From assembly GCF_002211105.1 (NCBI RefSeq), contig NZ_JPUA01000028.1:122960-186959 (forward strand): a stretch of DNA of 64,000 nt. Direction: 5' to 3'. Position numbers and translations under genes: made by a program. This stretch comes from Halomonas campaniensis. Its GTDB lineage: Bacteria > Pseudomonadota > Gammaproteobacteria > Pseudomonadales > Halomonadaceae. This document shows, one piece after another, positions 45,535 to 54,635 of the stretch. Below the pieces are notes generated by a model. The model saw nothing but the letters and a program-made list of their open reading frames with translations, ran no database searches and was not told the DNA's origin. Numbering within the stretch: position 1 is the stretch's first letter; every line of letters begins with the position of its first letter.

Positions 45535-46635
45535 CTATTGCTTATGACCAGTATTTAGCTTGCGTTCCAGGTACTGGCTGTAGCGCGACATGCTGAAGCA
45601 GAAGATCCAGAACACGAACGCGGCAAATACATACCCCTCAATTGAGAAGCCCAGCCAGCGCGAGTCGGAAAGCGCCGCTTGCACAATGCCCAACAGGTCA
45701 AACAGCCCGATGATCATCACCAGGGTGGTGTCTTTAAACAGCGAGATAAACGTATTGACGATACCGGGGATCATCATTTTGAGTGCTTGGGGCATCACGA
45801 TAAGCCCCATACGTTTCCAATACGTCATCCCTAGCGCCGCGGCGGCCTCGTCCTGGCCTTTGGGAATCGCCTGTAAACCACCGCGAATAACCTCCGCCAT
45901 ATAAGCACTTTGGAACAGCGTAAGGCCTATTAGCGCCCGCACAAGGCGATCCACGCTAAGCTCTGACGGTAGGAACAGCGGCAGCATCACAGAGGCCATA
46001 AACAGAATGGTGATCAGTGGCACACCGCGCCAAAACTCAATAAAGATCACGCAGAATGTTTTGACGATAGGCATGTTCGAGCGTCGCCCAAGGGCGAGTA
46101 CGATGCCGATAGGAAGCGCACCAATCATCCCTACGCTTGCCAGTAGCAGCGTCAGCATCAATCCGCCCCAGCGGTGGGTGGAAACCCTGGGTAGATCAAA
46201 ATAGCCGCCGTGTAGCAGCACGTAGGCAATCACGGGGAAAATCAGCAGGGCAAACAGTGCCATCCAACGCTTGAACGGCAGCCGTGGAATGACCATCCAG
46301 GCAATAATGCCTGCAAACATGGCGAACACGATATTAGCGCGCCAGTACTCCTCGCTGGGGTAGAGGCCATACATAAACTGGGAAAAACGTGCGTTAACGA
46401 ATACCCAGCAGGCGCCCGCCCGGGTACAGTCTTCGCGGCTATCGCCTACCCAGTTGGCATCAATGAATGCCCATTGAACTGTTGGTACCACGAGTAGATA
46501 CAGCACGTAGAGGCCCAGCAGCGTGAAAATGCTATTGATGGGGCCGTTAAACAGATTGCCACGTAGCCAAGCAATTGGGCCGATGGTGCCTTTAGGGGCC
46601 GGGCGCTGAGGTATGGTTTCTTTATTGTGAATCAT
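45535..46635 (-). CDS. aapM: General L-amino-acid ABC transporter permease (AapM)
   Basis: The 366-aa permease has an N-terminal helix, a large insertion (DANWVGDSREDCTRAGACWVFVNARFSQFMYGLYP) typical of AapM, several further helices, and the EAA-loop AEVIRGGLQAIPKGQDEAAAALGMTYWKRM. It is 16 bp from aapQ, in the same operon. The length and insertion separate AapM from ordinary 220-aa PAAT permeases. Confidence 0.92.
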   Translation of the reverse strand: MIHNKETIPQRPAPKGTIGPIAWLRGNLFNGPINSIFTLLGLYVLYLLVVPTVQWAFIDANWVGDSREDCTRAGACWVFVNARFSQFMYGLYPSEEYWRANIVFAMFAGIIAWMVIPRLPFKRWMALFALLIFPVIAYVLLHGGYFDLPRVSTHRWGGLMLTLLLASVGMIGALPIGIVLALGRRSNMPIVKTFCVIFIEFWRGVPLITILFMASVMLPLFLPSELSVDRLVRALIGLTLFQSAYMAEVIRGGLQAIPKGQDEAAAALGMTYWKRMGLIVMPQALKMMIPGIVNTFISLFKDTTLVMIIGLFDLLGIVQAALSDSRWLGFSIEGYVFAAFVFWIFCFSMSRYSQYLERKLNTGHKQ

Positions 46636-46650
46636 GGGGTCGCCTCCGGC

Positions 46651-47841
46651 CTAGCGTTCGACCAGCGCAACGCGAGCGTTGAACCAGTTCATGAACATGG
46701 ACACCAGCAAGCTGATGATCAGATAAACCGCCATGGTCATGGCAATGACTTCAATTGCCTGACCGGTCTGGTTGAGCGTAGTACCGGCAAAAACCGATAC
46801 CAGGTCGGGGTAGCCAATGGCGGTGGCCAGGGATGAGTTTTTAATCAAGTTAAGGTATTGGCTGGTGAGCGGCGGAATGATGACGCGCATGGCTTGTGGA
46901 ATCACCACTAGGCGCAGCACTAAATTGCGCGGCAAGCTCAATGCCTGGGCGGCTTCCGTTTGACCATGGGGAATAGCCTGGATGCCTGAGCGCACAATCT
47001 CCGCAATGAAGGAGGCCGTATAGATAGACAGCGCCAGCCATAGAGCCAAAAACTCAGGGATAATGGTGATGCCTCCGCCAAAGTTAAAGCCGCGAAGTAC
47101 CGGCATCTCCCAGGTGACCGGTACACCGGTGGCGACTAATACCAGCAGCGGCAGGCCAAAAATAATCACCAGCGACATCCAGAAAACTGGCAAGCGCTTG
47201 CCGGTGGCTTCGTGGCGGCGCTTGTTCCAAATGACCAGCGCAATGCTAGCGATGATGGCCACCACAAAGGTCGCAGGGATTAGCCCAAAGCCTGACTCGA
47301 AAAGCGGTTGCGGCAGGTAGAGCCCGCGAACATTTAGGAAGATGGCTTCACCAAATGCCATGCTCTCTCTGGCGCTGGGTAGCGTCCGCAGTACTGCAAA
47401 GTACCAGAAGAAAATTTGCAGCAGCAGCGGGATGTTACGAAACGTTTCGATATAAGCGTTGGCTAGCTTAGCAATCAGCCAATTGGGCGATAGCCGTGCA
47501 ATACCAACGATAAAACCAATAATCGAGGCAGCTAACACCCCCAGCCCACCGACCAACAGCGTGTTGAGCAAGCCAATCACGAAGGTGCGACCGTAGGTGC
47601 TCTGGGAGGAGTACTCGATTAAACTTTGACCAATACCAAAGCCGGCTGTATTGCCCAGGAAGCCGAAGCCTGTCGTGATGCCGCGGGCGTTCAGGTTGGC
47701 TTGGGTATTGCCGATAATATAGATCAGGAAAGCCGCGACAACGGCGACTAAAATGAGCTGGAAAATAAGTGCGCGCTTTGCGCGGTCTCGCCAAAACGGC
47801 GGCTTTTGGCCGACGGGGCGAGCGTTAGGTCTTACAGACAT
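46651..47841 (-). CDS. aapQ: General L-amino-acid ABC transporter permease (AapQ)
   Basis: I chose ATG 47841 (GGAG 9 bases upstream), giving 396 aa. The protein has an AapQ-type long insertion between its first helices (FGFLGNTAGFGIGQSLIEYSS), then helices and the EAA-loop AEIVRSGIQAIPHGQTEAAQALSLP. It forms the translocation pore with AapM. A strong intercistronic hairpin lies between aapJ and this gene. Confidence 0.92.
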   Translation of the reverse strand: MSVRPNARPVGQKPPFWRDRAKRALIFQLILVAVVAAFLIYIIGNTQANLNARGITTGFGFLGNTAGFGIGQSLIEYSSQSTYGRTFVIGLLNTLLVGGLGVLAASIIGFIVGIARLSPNWLIAKLANAYIETFRNIPLLLQIFFWYFAVLRTLPSARESMAFGEAIFLNVRGLYLPQPLFESGFGLIPATFVVAIIASIALVIWNKRRHEATGKRLPVFWMSLVIIFGLPLLVLVATGVPVTWEMPVLRGFNFGGGITIIPEFLALWLALSIYTASFIAEIVRSGIQAIPHGQTEAAQALSLPRNLVLRLVVIPQAMRVIIPPLTSQYLNLIKNSSLATAIGYPDLVSVFAGTTLNQTGQAIEVIAMTMAVYLIISLLVSMFMNWFNARVALVER

Positions 47842-47877
47842 GGGTGGCGTCTCCGCAATACGGAAGGTCAATCAAAT

Positions 47878-47922
47878 GGCCCGCCCATACTCTCGGAACA
47901 GATACGTGAGAGAGGGCGGGCC
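47878..47922. promoter_or_regulatory. Intercistronic hairpin between aapJ and aapQ
   Basis: GGCCCGCCC and GGGCGGGCC form a perfect GC-rich 9-bp stem, extended inside by CTCTC/GAGAG, 18 bp after the aapJ stop. Such structures after binding-protein genes commonly stabilise the upstream message so the binding protein is made in excess. Confidence 0.65.
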
Positions 47923-47939
47923 GGGGTCAAGCGAGACGC

Positions 47940-48965
47940 TTAGCGAATCGGGGGAGCGTACTGGAAGCCACCGTCGTTCCACAGGGCGTTAACACCGCGC
48001 TCAATTTCAAGCGGAGAGTCCATACCCACGTTACGTTCAAAGCTTTCAGCGTAGTTACCAACTTGGCTAATAATGTTGTAAGCCCAGTCTGCTTCAAGGC
48101 CCATACCTTCACCGTAGTTACCGTCTTGGCCTAGCAGGCGAGCAACATCGGGATTTTCAGAGTTCAGCATCTCTTCTGCGTTTTCGCTGGTGACGCCGTA
48201 CTCTTCGGCGTTAATCATGGCGAACAGTGACCACTTCACGATATTGAACCAAAGGTCGTCGCCTTGACGAACCACGGGGCCCAGCGGCTCTTTGGAGATC
48301 ACTTCAGACAGGATCATGGACGCTTCAGGGTCGTCTAGCTGAATACGCAGTGCGGCTAGCTGAGAGGTATCAGAGGTCAGAACATCACAGCGGCCAGCTT
48401 GATAACCACCCACTGTTTGCTCAGAAGTATCAAATACGATCGGATTGAATTCCATGTCGTTAGCACGGAAGTAGTCAGCAAGGTTCAGCTCGGTAGTAGT
48501 ACCCGATTGAATACAGATGGATGCACCGTCGAGCTCATCGGCACCGGTAATACCCAGGTCACGGGAAACCATGAAGCCCTGGCCGTCGTAAAAGTTAACC
48601 CCGGTGAAGTTTAGGCCCAGGGTGGTGTCACGGGTCGTTGTCCAGGTGGTGTTACGAGAAAGTACATCAACCTCACCCGACTGCAGGGCGGTAAAGCGTT
48701 CAACCGCATTGAGGGAAATGTAGTTCACCGCATCTGCATCGCCAAGAACCGCTGCCGCCACTGCACGGCAAACATCAACGTCCAGGCCTTGCCAGTTACC
48801 GTCGTCATCCGGCGCTGAGAAGCCTGGCAGACCATCGCTCACACCACACTGAACGGCGCCACGCTCAATGGTATCTTCCAGGGTGTCGGCTTGAGCAGTT
48901 GCTATTCCCGCTAGGCTAAGTGAGCCAGCAGATGCCAGCAGCACTAGGTGTTTTTTATTGAACAT
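47940..48965 (-). CDS. aapJ: Periplasmic general amino-acid binding protein (AapJ)
   Basis: The 341-aa product has a signal peptide (LVLLASAGSLSLAGIATAQA), then the PAAT family domain: GAVQCGVSDGLPGFSAPDDDGNWQGLDVDVCRAVAAAVLG, VDVLSRNTTWTTTRD and ICIQSGTTTELNLADYF. The C-terminal part (YAESFERNVG) is the AapJ extension. It is the first gene of the operon, with GAGGG 7 bases before ATG. Four 13-bp repeats lie in its leader. Confidence 0.93.
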   Translation of the reverse strand: MFNKKHLVLLASAGSLSLAGIATAQADTLEDTIERGAVQCGVSDGLPGFSAPDDDGNWQGLDVDVCRAVAAAVLGDADAVNYISLNAVERFTALQSGEVDVLSRNTTWTTTRDTTLGLNFTGVNFYDGQGFMVSRDLGITGADELDGASICIQSGTTTELNLADYFRANDMEFNPIVFDTSEQTVGGYQAGRCDVLTSDTSQLAALRIQLDDPEASMILSEVISKEPLGPVVRQGDDLWFNIVKWSLFAMINAEEYGVTSENAEEMLNSENPDVARLLGQDGNYGEGMGLEADWAYNIISQVGNYAESFERNVGMDSPLEIERGVNALWNDGGFQYAPPIR

Positions 48966-48984
48966 TTAGTTTCCCTCGAAGTTC

Positions 48985-49035
48985 TTGAAATTGATTATTG
49001 AAATCAGTCGCTGAAATCAGTCATTGAAATAGTTG
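48985..49035. repeat. Four 13-bp tandem repeats in the aapJ leader
   Basis: Units TTGAAATTGATTA, TTGAAATCAGTCG, CTGAAATCAGTCA and TTGAAATAGTTG lie end to end, starting 20 bp upstream of the aapJ start codon. The function is unknown; they could be binding sites or a mutable leader. Confidence 0.6.
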
Positions 49036-49237
49036 TGCATGCCGTAGCATGTAACTAAACCTAGCAAGGAAGATGCCAACAAGGGTACAGGCGTTAATTC
49101 AGCGCTTTTCAACGCTACTCAACGAATTCGAGACGAAGGTCTAGGTGCAAGAAAGGCAAGCGCCCACTCCAGCTTGCACCTTTGTGGGGCAAGTCGAAAT
49201 GGGCGGTGACGAAAAGGTGGGCAAAACGGCCGAGGGT

Positions 49238-50104
49238 TTACTCGGCTGCAAAGGCCTTGCGCATAAACGGTGGTAGGGCGAGGGCGCCACGGTGGGCTTC
49301 AACGCTGTAGTACTCAAGGGGGAGGTCGTGGCTGGCGGCTGCCTGCTCGCGGAACGTATTCACATCGGTGGCTTTACCCGCCAGTGTCACGCTCCACCAA
49401 CCTGATGGATAAACCGGCTGCGGGAAGGGCAAAGTAGCAACACTGTCGAAACCCGCTTCAAGCATATCGTGGCGTAACTCACGAATGATCGAGCCCGTGT
49501 GGTAAAGCGGTGATTCGCTCTGCTGCACCATGACGCCGCCGCTTTTCAAAATACGGTGGCAGCGCTTGAGAAAGTCGGTTTTGAACAGCCCTTCAGCAGG
49601 CCCAACCGGGTCGGTGGAGTCGATAATCAGCACATCGATGCTCTCATCAGGTGCATCGTCCACCCACTTGACGCCGTCGGCGAACAGCAGTTCCGCCCGC
49701 GGGTCGTTATTCGATTCTACCAACGACGGGAAGAAACGCTCAGACGCCTTGGTAACCTCTTCGTCGATATCAATTTGGGTAACTTGCTCAACACCTGGGT
49801 GGCGCAGCACCTCTTTTAAGGTACCGCAGTCGCCGCCACCGATAATCACCACCCGCTTGGGATCTTGATGGGTAAACAGCGCCGGATGCGCAATCATCTC
49901 GTGATAGAGGAAGTTATCGCGATCGGTCAGCATCACGCAGCCATCCAGCACCATCAGGTTGCCGTAGGTTTCAGTGGCGTAGACCTCCAGGTGCTGGTAC
50001 GGGCTCTGCACATCCAGCAGCTTTTCAGAGATCTTTAGTGAGAAGGCGCTGCCGTGGCTATCAAAGACTTCGGTAAACCACTGGTCGTCGCGTAAATCGC
50101 TCAT
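49238..50104 (-). CDS. speE: Spermidine synthase (polyamine aminopropyltransferase)
   Basis: I chose the ATG at 50104, which shares one base with the hemE stop (TGATG). The 288-aa enzyme transfers aminopropyl from decarboxylated S-adenosylmethionine to putrescine. Motifs: YQHLEVYATETYGNLMVLDG near the N-terminus, VVIIGGGDCGTLKEVLRH (the binding loop, about 82-100), IDSTDPVGPAEGLF (catalytic Asp, about 155-170) and YPSGWWSVTLAGK near the C-terminus. No speD gene lies beside it. Confidence 0.93.
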   Translation of the reverse strand: MSDLRDDQWFTEVFDSHGSAFSLKISEKLLDVQSPYQHLEVYATETYGNLMVLDGCVMLTDRDNFLYHEMIAHPALFTHQDPKRVVIIGGGDCGTLKEVLRHPGVEQVTQIDIDEEVTKASERFFPSLVESNNDPRAELLFADGVKWVDDAPDESIDVLIIDSTDPVGPAEGLFKTDFLKRCHRILKSGGVMVQQSESPLYHTGSIIRELRHDMLEAGFDSVATLPFPQPVYPSGWWSVTLAGKATDVNTFREQAAASHDLPLEYYSVEAHRGALALPPFMRKAFAAE

Positions 50105-51216
50105 CAATTGGCTCCTGAGTGCTGTGCGTTTGAGTGCGTTGGAATATCGCGGTGATACTGCGGGCTGAGTTCGTGCAGCGCCTCCATAAAGGCGGTGACG
50201 TTATCGGGGTTGGTAAACTGGCTGATACCGTGACCCAGGTTAAACACGTGGCCAGGGCCGTGACCGTAGCTCTCCAGCACCCGAGCCACTTCGGCGCGGA
50301 TAGCCGAGGGGCGGGCGAACAGCACGTTAGGATCCAGGTTCCCTTGTAGTGCTACTTTGTGCCCAACACGAGCGCGCGCATCAGAAAGTTCGGTTGACCA
50401 GTCGATACCCAGCGCGTCGGCACCGGCGCAGGCGATATGCTCAAGCCACTGGCCGCCGTTTTTAGTGAACAGAATGACCGGTACGTGGCGTCCGTCGTGC
50501 TCGCGAATCAAGCCGGAGACGATCTGCTCCATATAACGCAGCGAGAACTCAAGATAAGCTGGCGTCGAAAGCGCGCCGCCCCAAGTATCAAAAATCTGCA
50601 CTGCCTGGGCACCCGCACGAATTTGGGCGTTCAGATAGTCAGTCACCGCGTGGGCCAGGGTGTCCAGCAATTGGTGCATGGTGTCCGGCGTATCGTAAAG
50701 CATGGTTTTTAGATGGCGGAAGTCTTTGCTGGAACCGCCCTCCACCATGTAAGTCGCCAGTGTCCAGGGGCTGCCGGAGAAGCCGATCAGCGGCATGCGC
50801 CCGTTCAGCTCGCGGCGAATGGTCGACACCGCACGCATCACGTAATCCAGATCGCGCTCCGCATCAGGAACGCTGAGTGCCGCCACTTCTTCGGAGGTGC
50901 GCACGGTTTTGCGAAATTTAGGCCCTTCGCCGGTTTCAAAATAGAGCCCCAACCCCATGGCATCGGGGATAGTCAAAATATCTGAAAACAGAATGGCCGC
51001 GTCCAGCGGGTAACGCTCCAAGGGCTGTAGGGTGACTTCGCAGGCCAGGTCATGGTTGCGGCACAGATCCATAAAACTGCCCGCATCGGCACGGCTGGCG
51101 CGGTATTCCGGCAGATAGCGGCCCGCCTGTCGCATCATCCACACCGGGGTGCGGTCGACGGGCTGGCGCGCGAGTGCGCGAAGAAAGCGATCATTTTGCA
51201 ACGGTGTAGTGGTCAT
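50104..51216 (-). CDS. hemE: Uroporphyrinogen decarboxylase
   Basis: I chose ATG 51216; an in-frame GTG 6 bp upstream is the alternative. The 370-aa cytosolic enzyme removes four carboxyl groups from uroporphyrinogen III to give coproporphyrinogen III. Hallmarks: [16 protein letters not shown] near the N-terminus (substrate-binding arginines), the conserved aspartate in [17 protein letters not shown], and [18 protein letters not shown]. The C-terminus has a short His/Ser extension. It is coupled to speE by stop/start overlap. Confidence 0.94.
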   Translation of the reverse strand: MTTTPLQNDRFLRALARQPVDRTPVWMMRQAGRYLPEYRASRADAGSFMDLCRNHDLACEVTLQPLERYPLDAAILFSDILTIPDAMGLGLYFETGEGPKFRKTVRTSEEVAALSVPDAERDLDYVMRAVSTIRRELNGRMPLIGFSGSPWTLATYMVEGGSSKDFRHLKTMLYDTPDTMHQLLDTLAHAVTDYLNAQIRAGAQAVQIFDTWGGALSTPAYLEFSLRYMEQIVSGLIREHDGRHVPVILFTKNGGQWLEHIACAGADALGIDWSTELSDARARVGHKVALQGNLDPNVLFARPSAIRAEVARVLESYGHGPGHVFNLGHGISQFTNPDNVTAFMEALHELSPQYHRDIPTHSNAQHSGAN

Positions 51217-51479
51217 AGACACTTGCTCTTAAGAAATTTGCCCGCATTGTACTGGGTGTAGGTACTTGGGAACGTATGCGAGCAATTGTACTTGAAGATA
51301 AGCGCCAGGGCGGGGTACTCGGTGGCAAAAATCGTCGCACCCGGCCAATTTTTCTCGCCTATTTAGCCGATTTTAGCTTCTTCGCCAGCGTGAGGCCTGC
51401 GCCGCTTCCTGTTAGAATACTGACCCACTTTGCCAACACTGGTGTGGTTAACTGGTTTGGTCAATCAGCGAGGTAACCT

Positions 51480-52115
51480 GTGACCATTCGCTTCATTGCC
51501 GCTTCCCGGCTGCCCACGCCCTGGGCAACATTTACTATGCATGGCTTCGAAGATGAGGCCACTGGCAAGGATCATATCGCCTTAACGCTGGGTGATGTGA
51601 CCGGCGATGCGCCGGTGTTGGGGCGTGTGCACTCCGAGTGTTTGACCGGCGATGCGCTGTTTTCCATGCGCTGCGACTGTGGCTACCAGCTGCAGGAAGC
51701 GCTCAAACGCATTGCTGAAGAGGGCCGCGGTGTCCTGTTCTACTTACGCCAAGAGGGGCGCGGTATTGGCCTGTTGAATAAAATTCGCGCTTATCACCTG
51801 CAGGATCAGGGGGCAGATACGGTCGAGGCCAACGAGCAGCTCGGTTTTGGCGCTGACATGCGCCGCTATGACCTGTGCGTGCCGATGCTTAACCATTTGG
51901 GCATCACATCGTTAAGGTTAATGACCAATAACCCGCGCAAGGTGGATGCCCTCACTCGCGACGGCGTGAATGTCGTCGAACGCCTGCCGATCACCACCGG
52001 GCTTAACCCCCATAATGAGCAGTATCTATCCACCAAAGCGGGCAAGCTTGGCCACATGATGGCCTTGGATGACTTCACTCAGGCTAGCGATGTAGATATT
52101 GAACGTAAAGGGTGA
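51480..52115 (+). CDS. ribA: GTP cyclohydrolase II
   Basis: The 211-aa enzyme makes the first riboflavin precursor from GTP. The zinc-binding cysteines are in [16 protein letters not shown], and [21 protein letters not shown] follows; the C-terminal part has [12 protein letters not shown] and PNEQY-like contacts ([17 protein letters not shown]). It starts with GTG after GAGG. It stands alone here, not fused to RibB, and lies next to a hemolysin-III family gene with no evident link. Confidence 0.93.
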   Translation: MTIRFIAASRLPTPWATFTMHGFEDEATGKDHIALTLGDVTGDAPVLGRVHSECLTGDALFSMRCDCGYQLQEALKRIAEEGRGVLFYLRQEGRGIGLLNKIRAYHLQDQGADTVEANEQLGFGADMRRYDLCVPMLNHLGITSLRLMTNNPRKVDALTRDGVNVVERLPITTGLNPHNEQYLSTKAGKLGHMMALDDFTQASDVDIERKG

Positions 52116-52151
52116 TATGAGTGGGAGATGGCATGCCAGGAGCGCCCCAGG

Positions 52152-52871
52152 ATGAACGCCGTCAGTAAGGAGCATTACCAGCAGTATAAACAACAGCGTG
52201 AAAAGCCTTCCGAAGAGCAGGGTGAATTCAGCGTTATTGAAGAGTGGCTGCACAGTATCACTCACGGTATTGGTGCTGTGCTCAGTCTGGTCGGAATGGT
52301 AGTACTGTTGGTGGCGGCGAGCTACGCCGCCCATGTCGACCCCTGGAAAATTGTCAGCCTGAGCCTGTACGGCACTACGCTAGTGCTGCTGTATACCGCT
52401 TCTACCCTTTACCACGGTATCCCTCATCGGCGTTGGAAACAGCGTTTTCAATTACTTGATCACTGCGCGATTTATCTTCTTATCGCAGGTACTTACACAC
52501 CCTTTTTACTCGTCAATATGCGCGGTACGACGGGCTGGGTCTTGTTTGCCGCCGTGTGGTCGCTGGCGCTAGTGGGCATTGCCTGCATACTGCTGTGGCC
52601 ACAGCGCTTTTCGATATTGCGCGTGGCGATTTACCTGCTTATGGGGTGGATGATCGTGCTGGCGTCAGGCGATATGGCAGCGAGCCTATCGACAACGGGG
52701 ATCGTCCTGCTTGCTGCGGGTGGAATCACCTACACACTAGGCGTTATTTTCTACGCCGTGCGCGCGATCCCCTACAACCATGCGATCTGGCATCTGTTTG
52801 TGGTTGCCGGAAGCGTCTGCCACTACTTTGCCGTTTATAATGCCGTGTTGCCCCACGTTTCGGCTGCGTAG
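52152..52871 (+). CDS. Hemolysin III / PAQR family membrane protein
   Basis: I chose ATG 52152 (AGGAG 9 bases upstream) over the longer frame from 52128. The 239-aa protein has seven hydrophobic helices and the PAQR-type metal-ligand pattern: EEWLHSITHGIG near the start, STLYHGIPHRRWKQRFQLLDHCAIYLLIAGTYTPF, and a final AIWHLFVVAGSVCHYF with histidines. Members are called hemolysin III in Bacillus, but the wider family (YqfA, adiponectin-receptor-like) has other likely hydrolase or stress roles. Confidence 0.87.
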   Translation: MNAVSKEHYQQYKQQREKPSEEQGEFSVIEEWLHSITHGIGAVLSLVGMVVLLVAASYAAHVDPWKIVSLSLYGTTLVLLYTASTLYHGIPHRRWKQRFQLLDHCAIYLLIAGTYTPFLLVNMRGTTGWVLFAAVWSLALVGIACILLWPQRFSILRVAIYLLMGWMIVLASGDMAASLSTTGIVLLAAGGITYTLGVIFYAVRAIPYNHAIWHLFVVAGSVCHYFAVYNAVLPHVSAA

Positions 52872-53155
52872 CGGTTAATAGCCTGACGTCGAAATCACTC
52901 TCCTTTTTCGATTTGCCTATCTATTAGTTGCCTTTTTAGCGGGTCGAAAATTCCTGTAAGTCGTAGAATCCCTCTGTAAACTAAGCCAAAAACTTAAGTT
53001 TTAAGATATTAAGCCGAAAGTAGTAATAGGGTTAAATACTGACCTGGATGTATTTAACGCCGAATGGCCTGAAAAACCACAGCGGATTCGCATAGTGATG
53101 TCTATCGCCACACCCAAAACGACATTCAACAAGATTTTCCAACAAGAGGATTGTC

Positions 53156-53842
53156 ATGAGCACTGTTAACAACGCCCACGACACGACCATGCCGTCGGTA
53201 CTGGGCAAAAAAGACAGTACTGATGAAATGGTGCATCGCATAGGCCACTTGACGCGCCTGCTGCGGGACAGCATGAAAGAGCTGGGCTTAGATCAGCAAA
53301 TTACCCAGGCGGCGCAAGCGATACCGGATGCCAATGACCGACTCAATTATGTTGCCTCCATGACGGAGCAGGCAGCAGAGCGGGCCTTGAATGCCGTTGA
53401 GCGCGCGCAACCCGTGCAAGACAGTCTCGAAGAAGAGGGCGCTGCGCTTAATAAGCGCTGGCAGTTAGCGGCAGCCAAGCTCGCGGCGGTAGAGGGTGAT
53501 CCCAGTCTCGTCGAAGACACCCAGGACTTTTTGAACAGCAAGCTTCCCAGCGCAACCGGGGCTACACAAAAAGAGCTGCTTGAAATCATGATGGCTCAGG
53601 ACTTCCAGGATCTCACCGGCCAGGTGATCAAGAAAATGATGGAAGTCATCAAACTCATCGAAGAGCAGCTTGTTCAGGTGTTAGTGGATAATGTGCCTAA
53701 CGTCACCGATGGCGTTAAGCTTGAAGATGGCCGCGATGAACATGCCAAACTGCGCAATGGTCCCCAGGTAGGCGAAACCAAGGTTGACGCAGTGTCAGGC
53801 CAGGATCAGGTCGATGATTTGCTTGATGAACTTGGCTTTTAG
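53156..53842 (+). CDS. cheZ: CheZ, phosphatase of CheY-P
   Basis: The 228-aa protein has the long helical hairpin of CheZ, with MAQDFQDLTGQVIKKMMEVIKLIEEQL containing the catalytic glutamine (about 145-171), and a C-terminal CheY-binding peptide DQVDDLLDELGF after a flexible Asp/Lys-rich linker. It removes phosphate from CheY to end the chemotactic signal. It stands alone, away from flagellar or che genes. AGAGG lies upstream of the ATG, and a terminator follows. Confidence 0.9.
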   Translation: MSTVNNAHDTTMPSVLGKKDSTDEMVHRIGHLTRLLRDSMKELGLDQQITQAAQAIPDANDRLNYVASMTEQAAERALNAVERAQPVQDSLEEEGAALNKRWQLAAAKLAAVEGDPSLVEDTQDFLNSKLPSATGATQKELLEIMMAQDFQDLTGQVIKKMMEVIKLIEEQLVQVLVDNVPNVTDGVKLEDGRDEHAKLRNGPQVGETKVDAVSGQDQVDDLLDELGF

Positions 53843-53862
53843 AGGCACTCAGACCGGCAAAC

Positions 53863-53894
53863 AACCGTTGCCATGCGCTGCCAGCAACGGTTTT
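53863..53894 (+). terminator. Rho-independent terminator after cheZ
   Basis: AACCGTTGC and GCAACGGTT form a 9-bp stem with a 12-base loop followed by TT, 20 bp after the cheZ stop, between cheZ and the convergent glutathione transferase gene. Confidence 0.7.
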
Positions 53895-53922
53895 GAAAGC
53901 GCTTAGCTGTCGTTTACTTTGA

Positions 53923-54546
53923 TTAACCCTTCGCGGCTGCCTGCTCTTTCTCAATTGCTTTTGCCATCGCGGGGCGTCGTATGTGGCGTTCGCGATAGAC
54001 CACCAGCGGCTCGGGCAGGCGGTGCTTCATGCTGATCGCCCACGATAAGGTATGGGCTAAAAACAGATCCGCGAGGGTAAAAGTATTGCCCACCAGGTTT
54101 TCTTGACCGTTGTAGCGACGCTCGAGGGCGCTTAGCGCACGCTGAAACTCCCAGGCGCAGGTCGGCAGCACAGCCGTCACGCGCTTATTTTCAGGCAGGG
54201 CGAATTTATGTTTGGCCTGATTCCACAGTGGCTGCTCAATTTCCGTAACAATAAAGCTAAGCCACTGGTCGACCTGAGCGCGGGCGGCGGGATCGCTGGG
54301 CAGCAGTGTACCATCGCCATACTGCTCCGCTAGATAACGGCAAATCGGCGCCGATTCAAAGAGGGTGAGCTCGCCATCCTCGATCACCGGCACCTTACCG
54401 TCCGGGTGGCGCGCCAAATGTTCGGCTGTTTGGCCCTCACCTTTATCCAGCGCTACGTGCTGGCACTGATACTCTAGGCCTAACTCTTCAAGCGTCCACG
54501 CTGCGCGTAGCGAGCGGGAGTGGGGGAAAGTGTATAGCGTGATCAT
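53923..54546 (-). CDS. Glutathione S-transferase family protein
   Basis: The 207-aa protein has a thioredoxin-like N-terminal domain (TLYTFPHSRSLRAAWTLEELGLEY, HPDGKVPVIEDGELTLFESAPICRYL, with the ESA gamma-glutamyl site) and an all-helical C-terminal domain (GNTFTLADLFLAHTLSWA). The first catalytic residue is probably the serine in HSRS. It conjugates or reduces electrophiles with glutathione; the substrate is unknown. Confidence 0.88.
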   Translation of the reverse strand: MITLYTFPHSRSLRAAWTLEELGLEYQCQHVALDKGEGQTAEHLARHPDGKVPVIEDGELTLFESAPICRYLAEQYGDGTLLPSDPAARAQVDQWLSFIVTEIEQPLWNQAKHKFALPENKRVTAVLPTCAWEFQRALSALERRYNGQENLVGNTFTLADLFLAHTLSWAISMKHRLPEPLVVYRERHIRRPAMAKAIEKEQAAAKG

Positions 54547-54635
54547 GGCGTGCTCCTGGCGAGAAATCGATGCTTTAATCTAACGGGCGTGAACGTCGCT
54601 GTCGATTATCTCGATGCTATCTATTAGAGCTACCT

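Noticed and set aside
48985..49035. CRISPR array
   Set aside because: The 13-bp units are contiguous with no spacers, and no cas gene is present.
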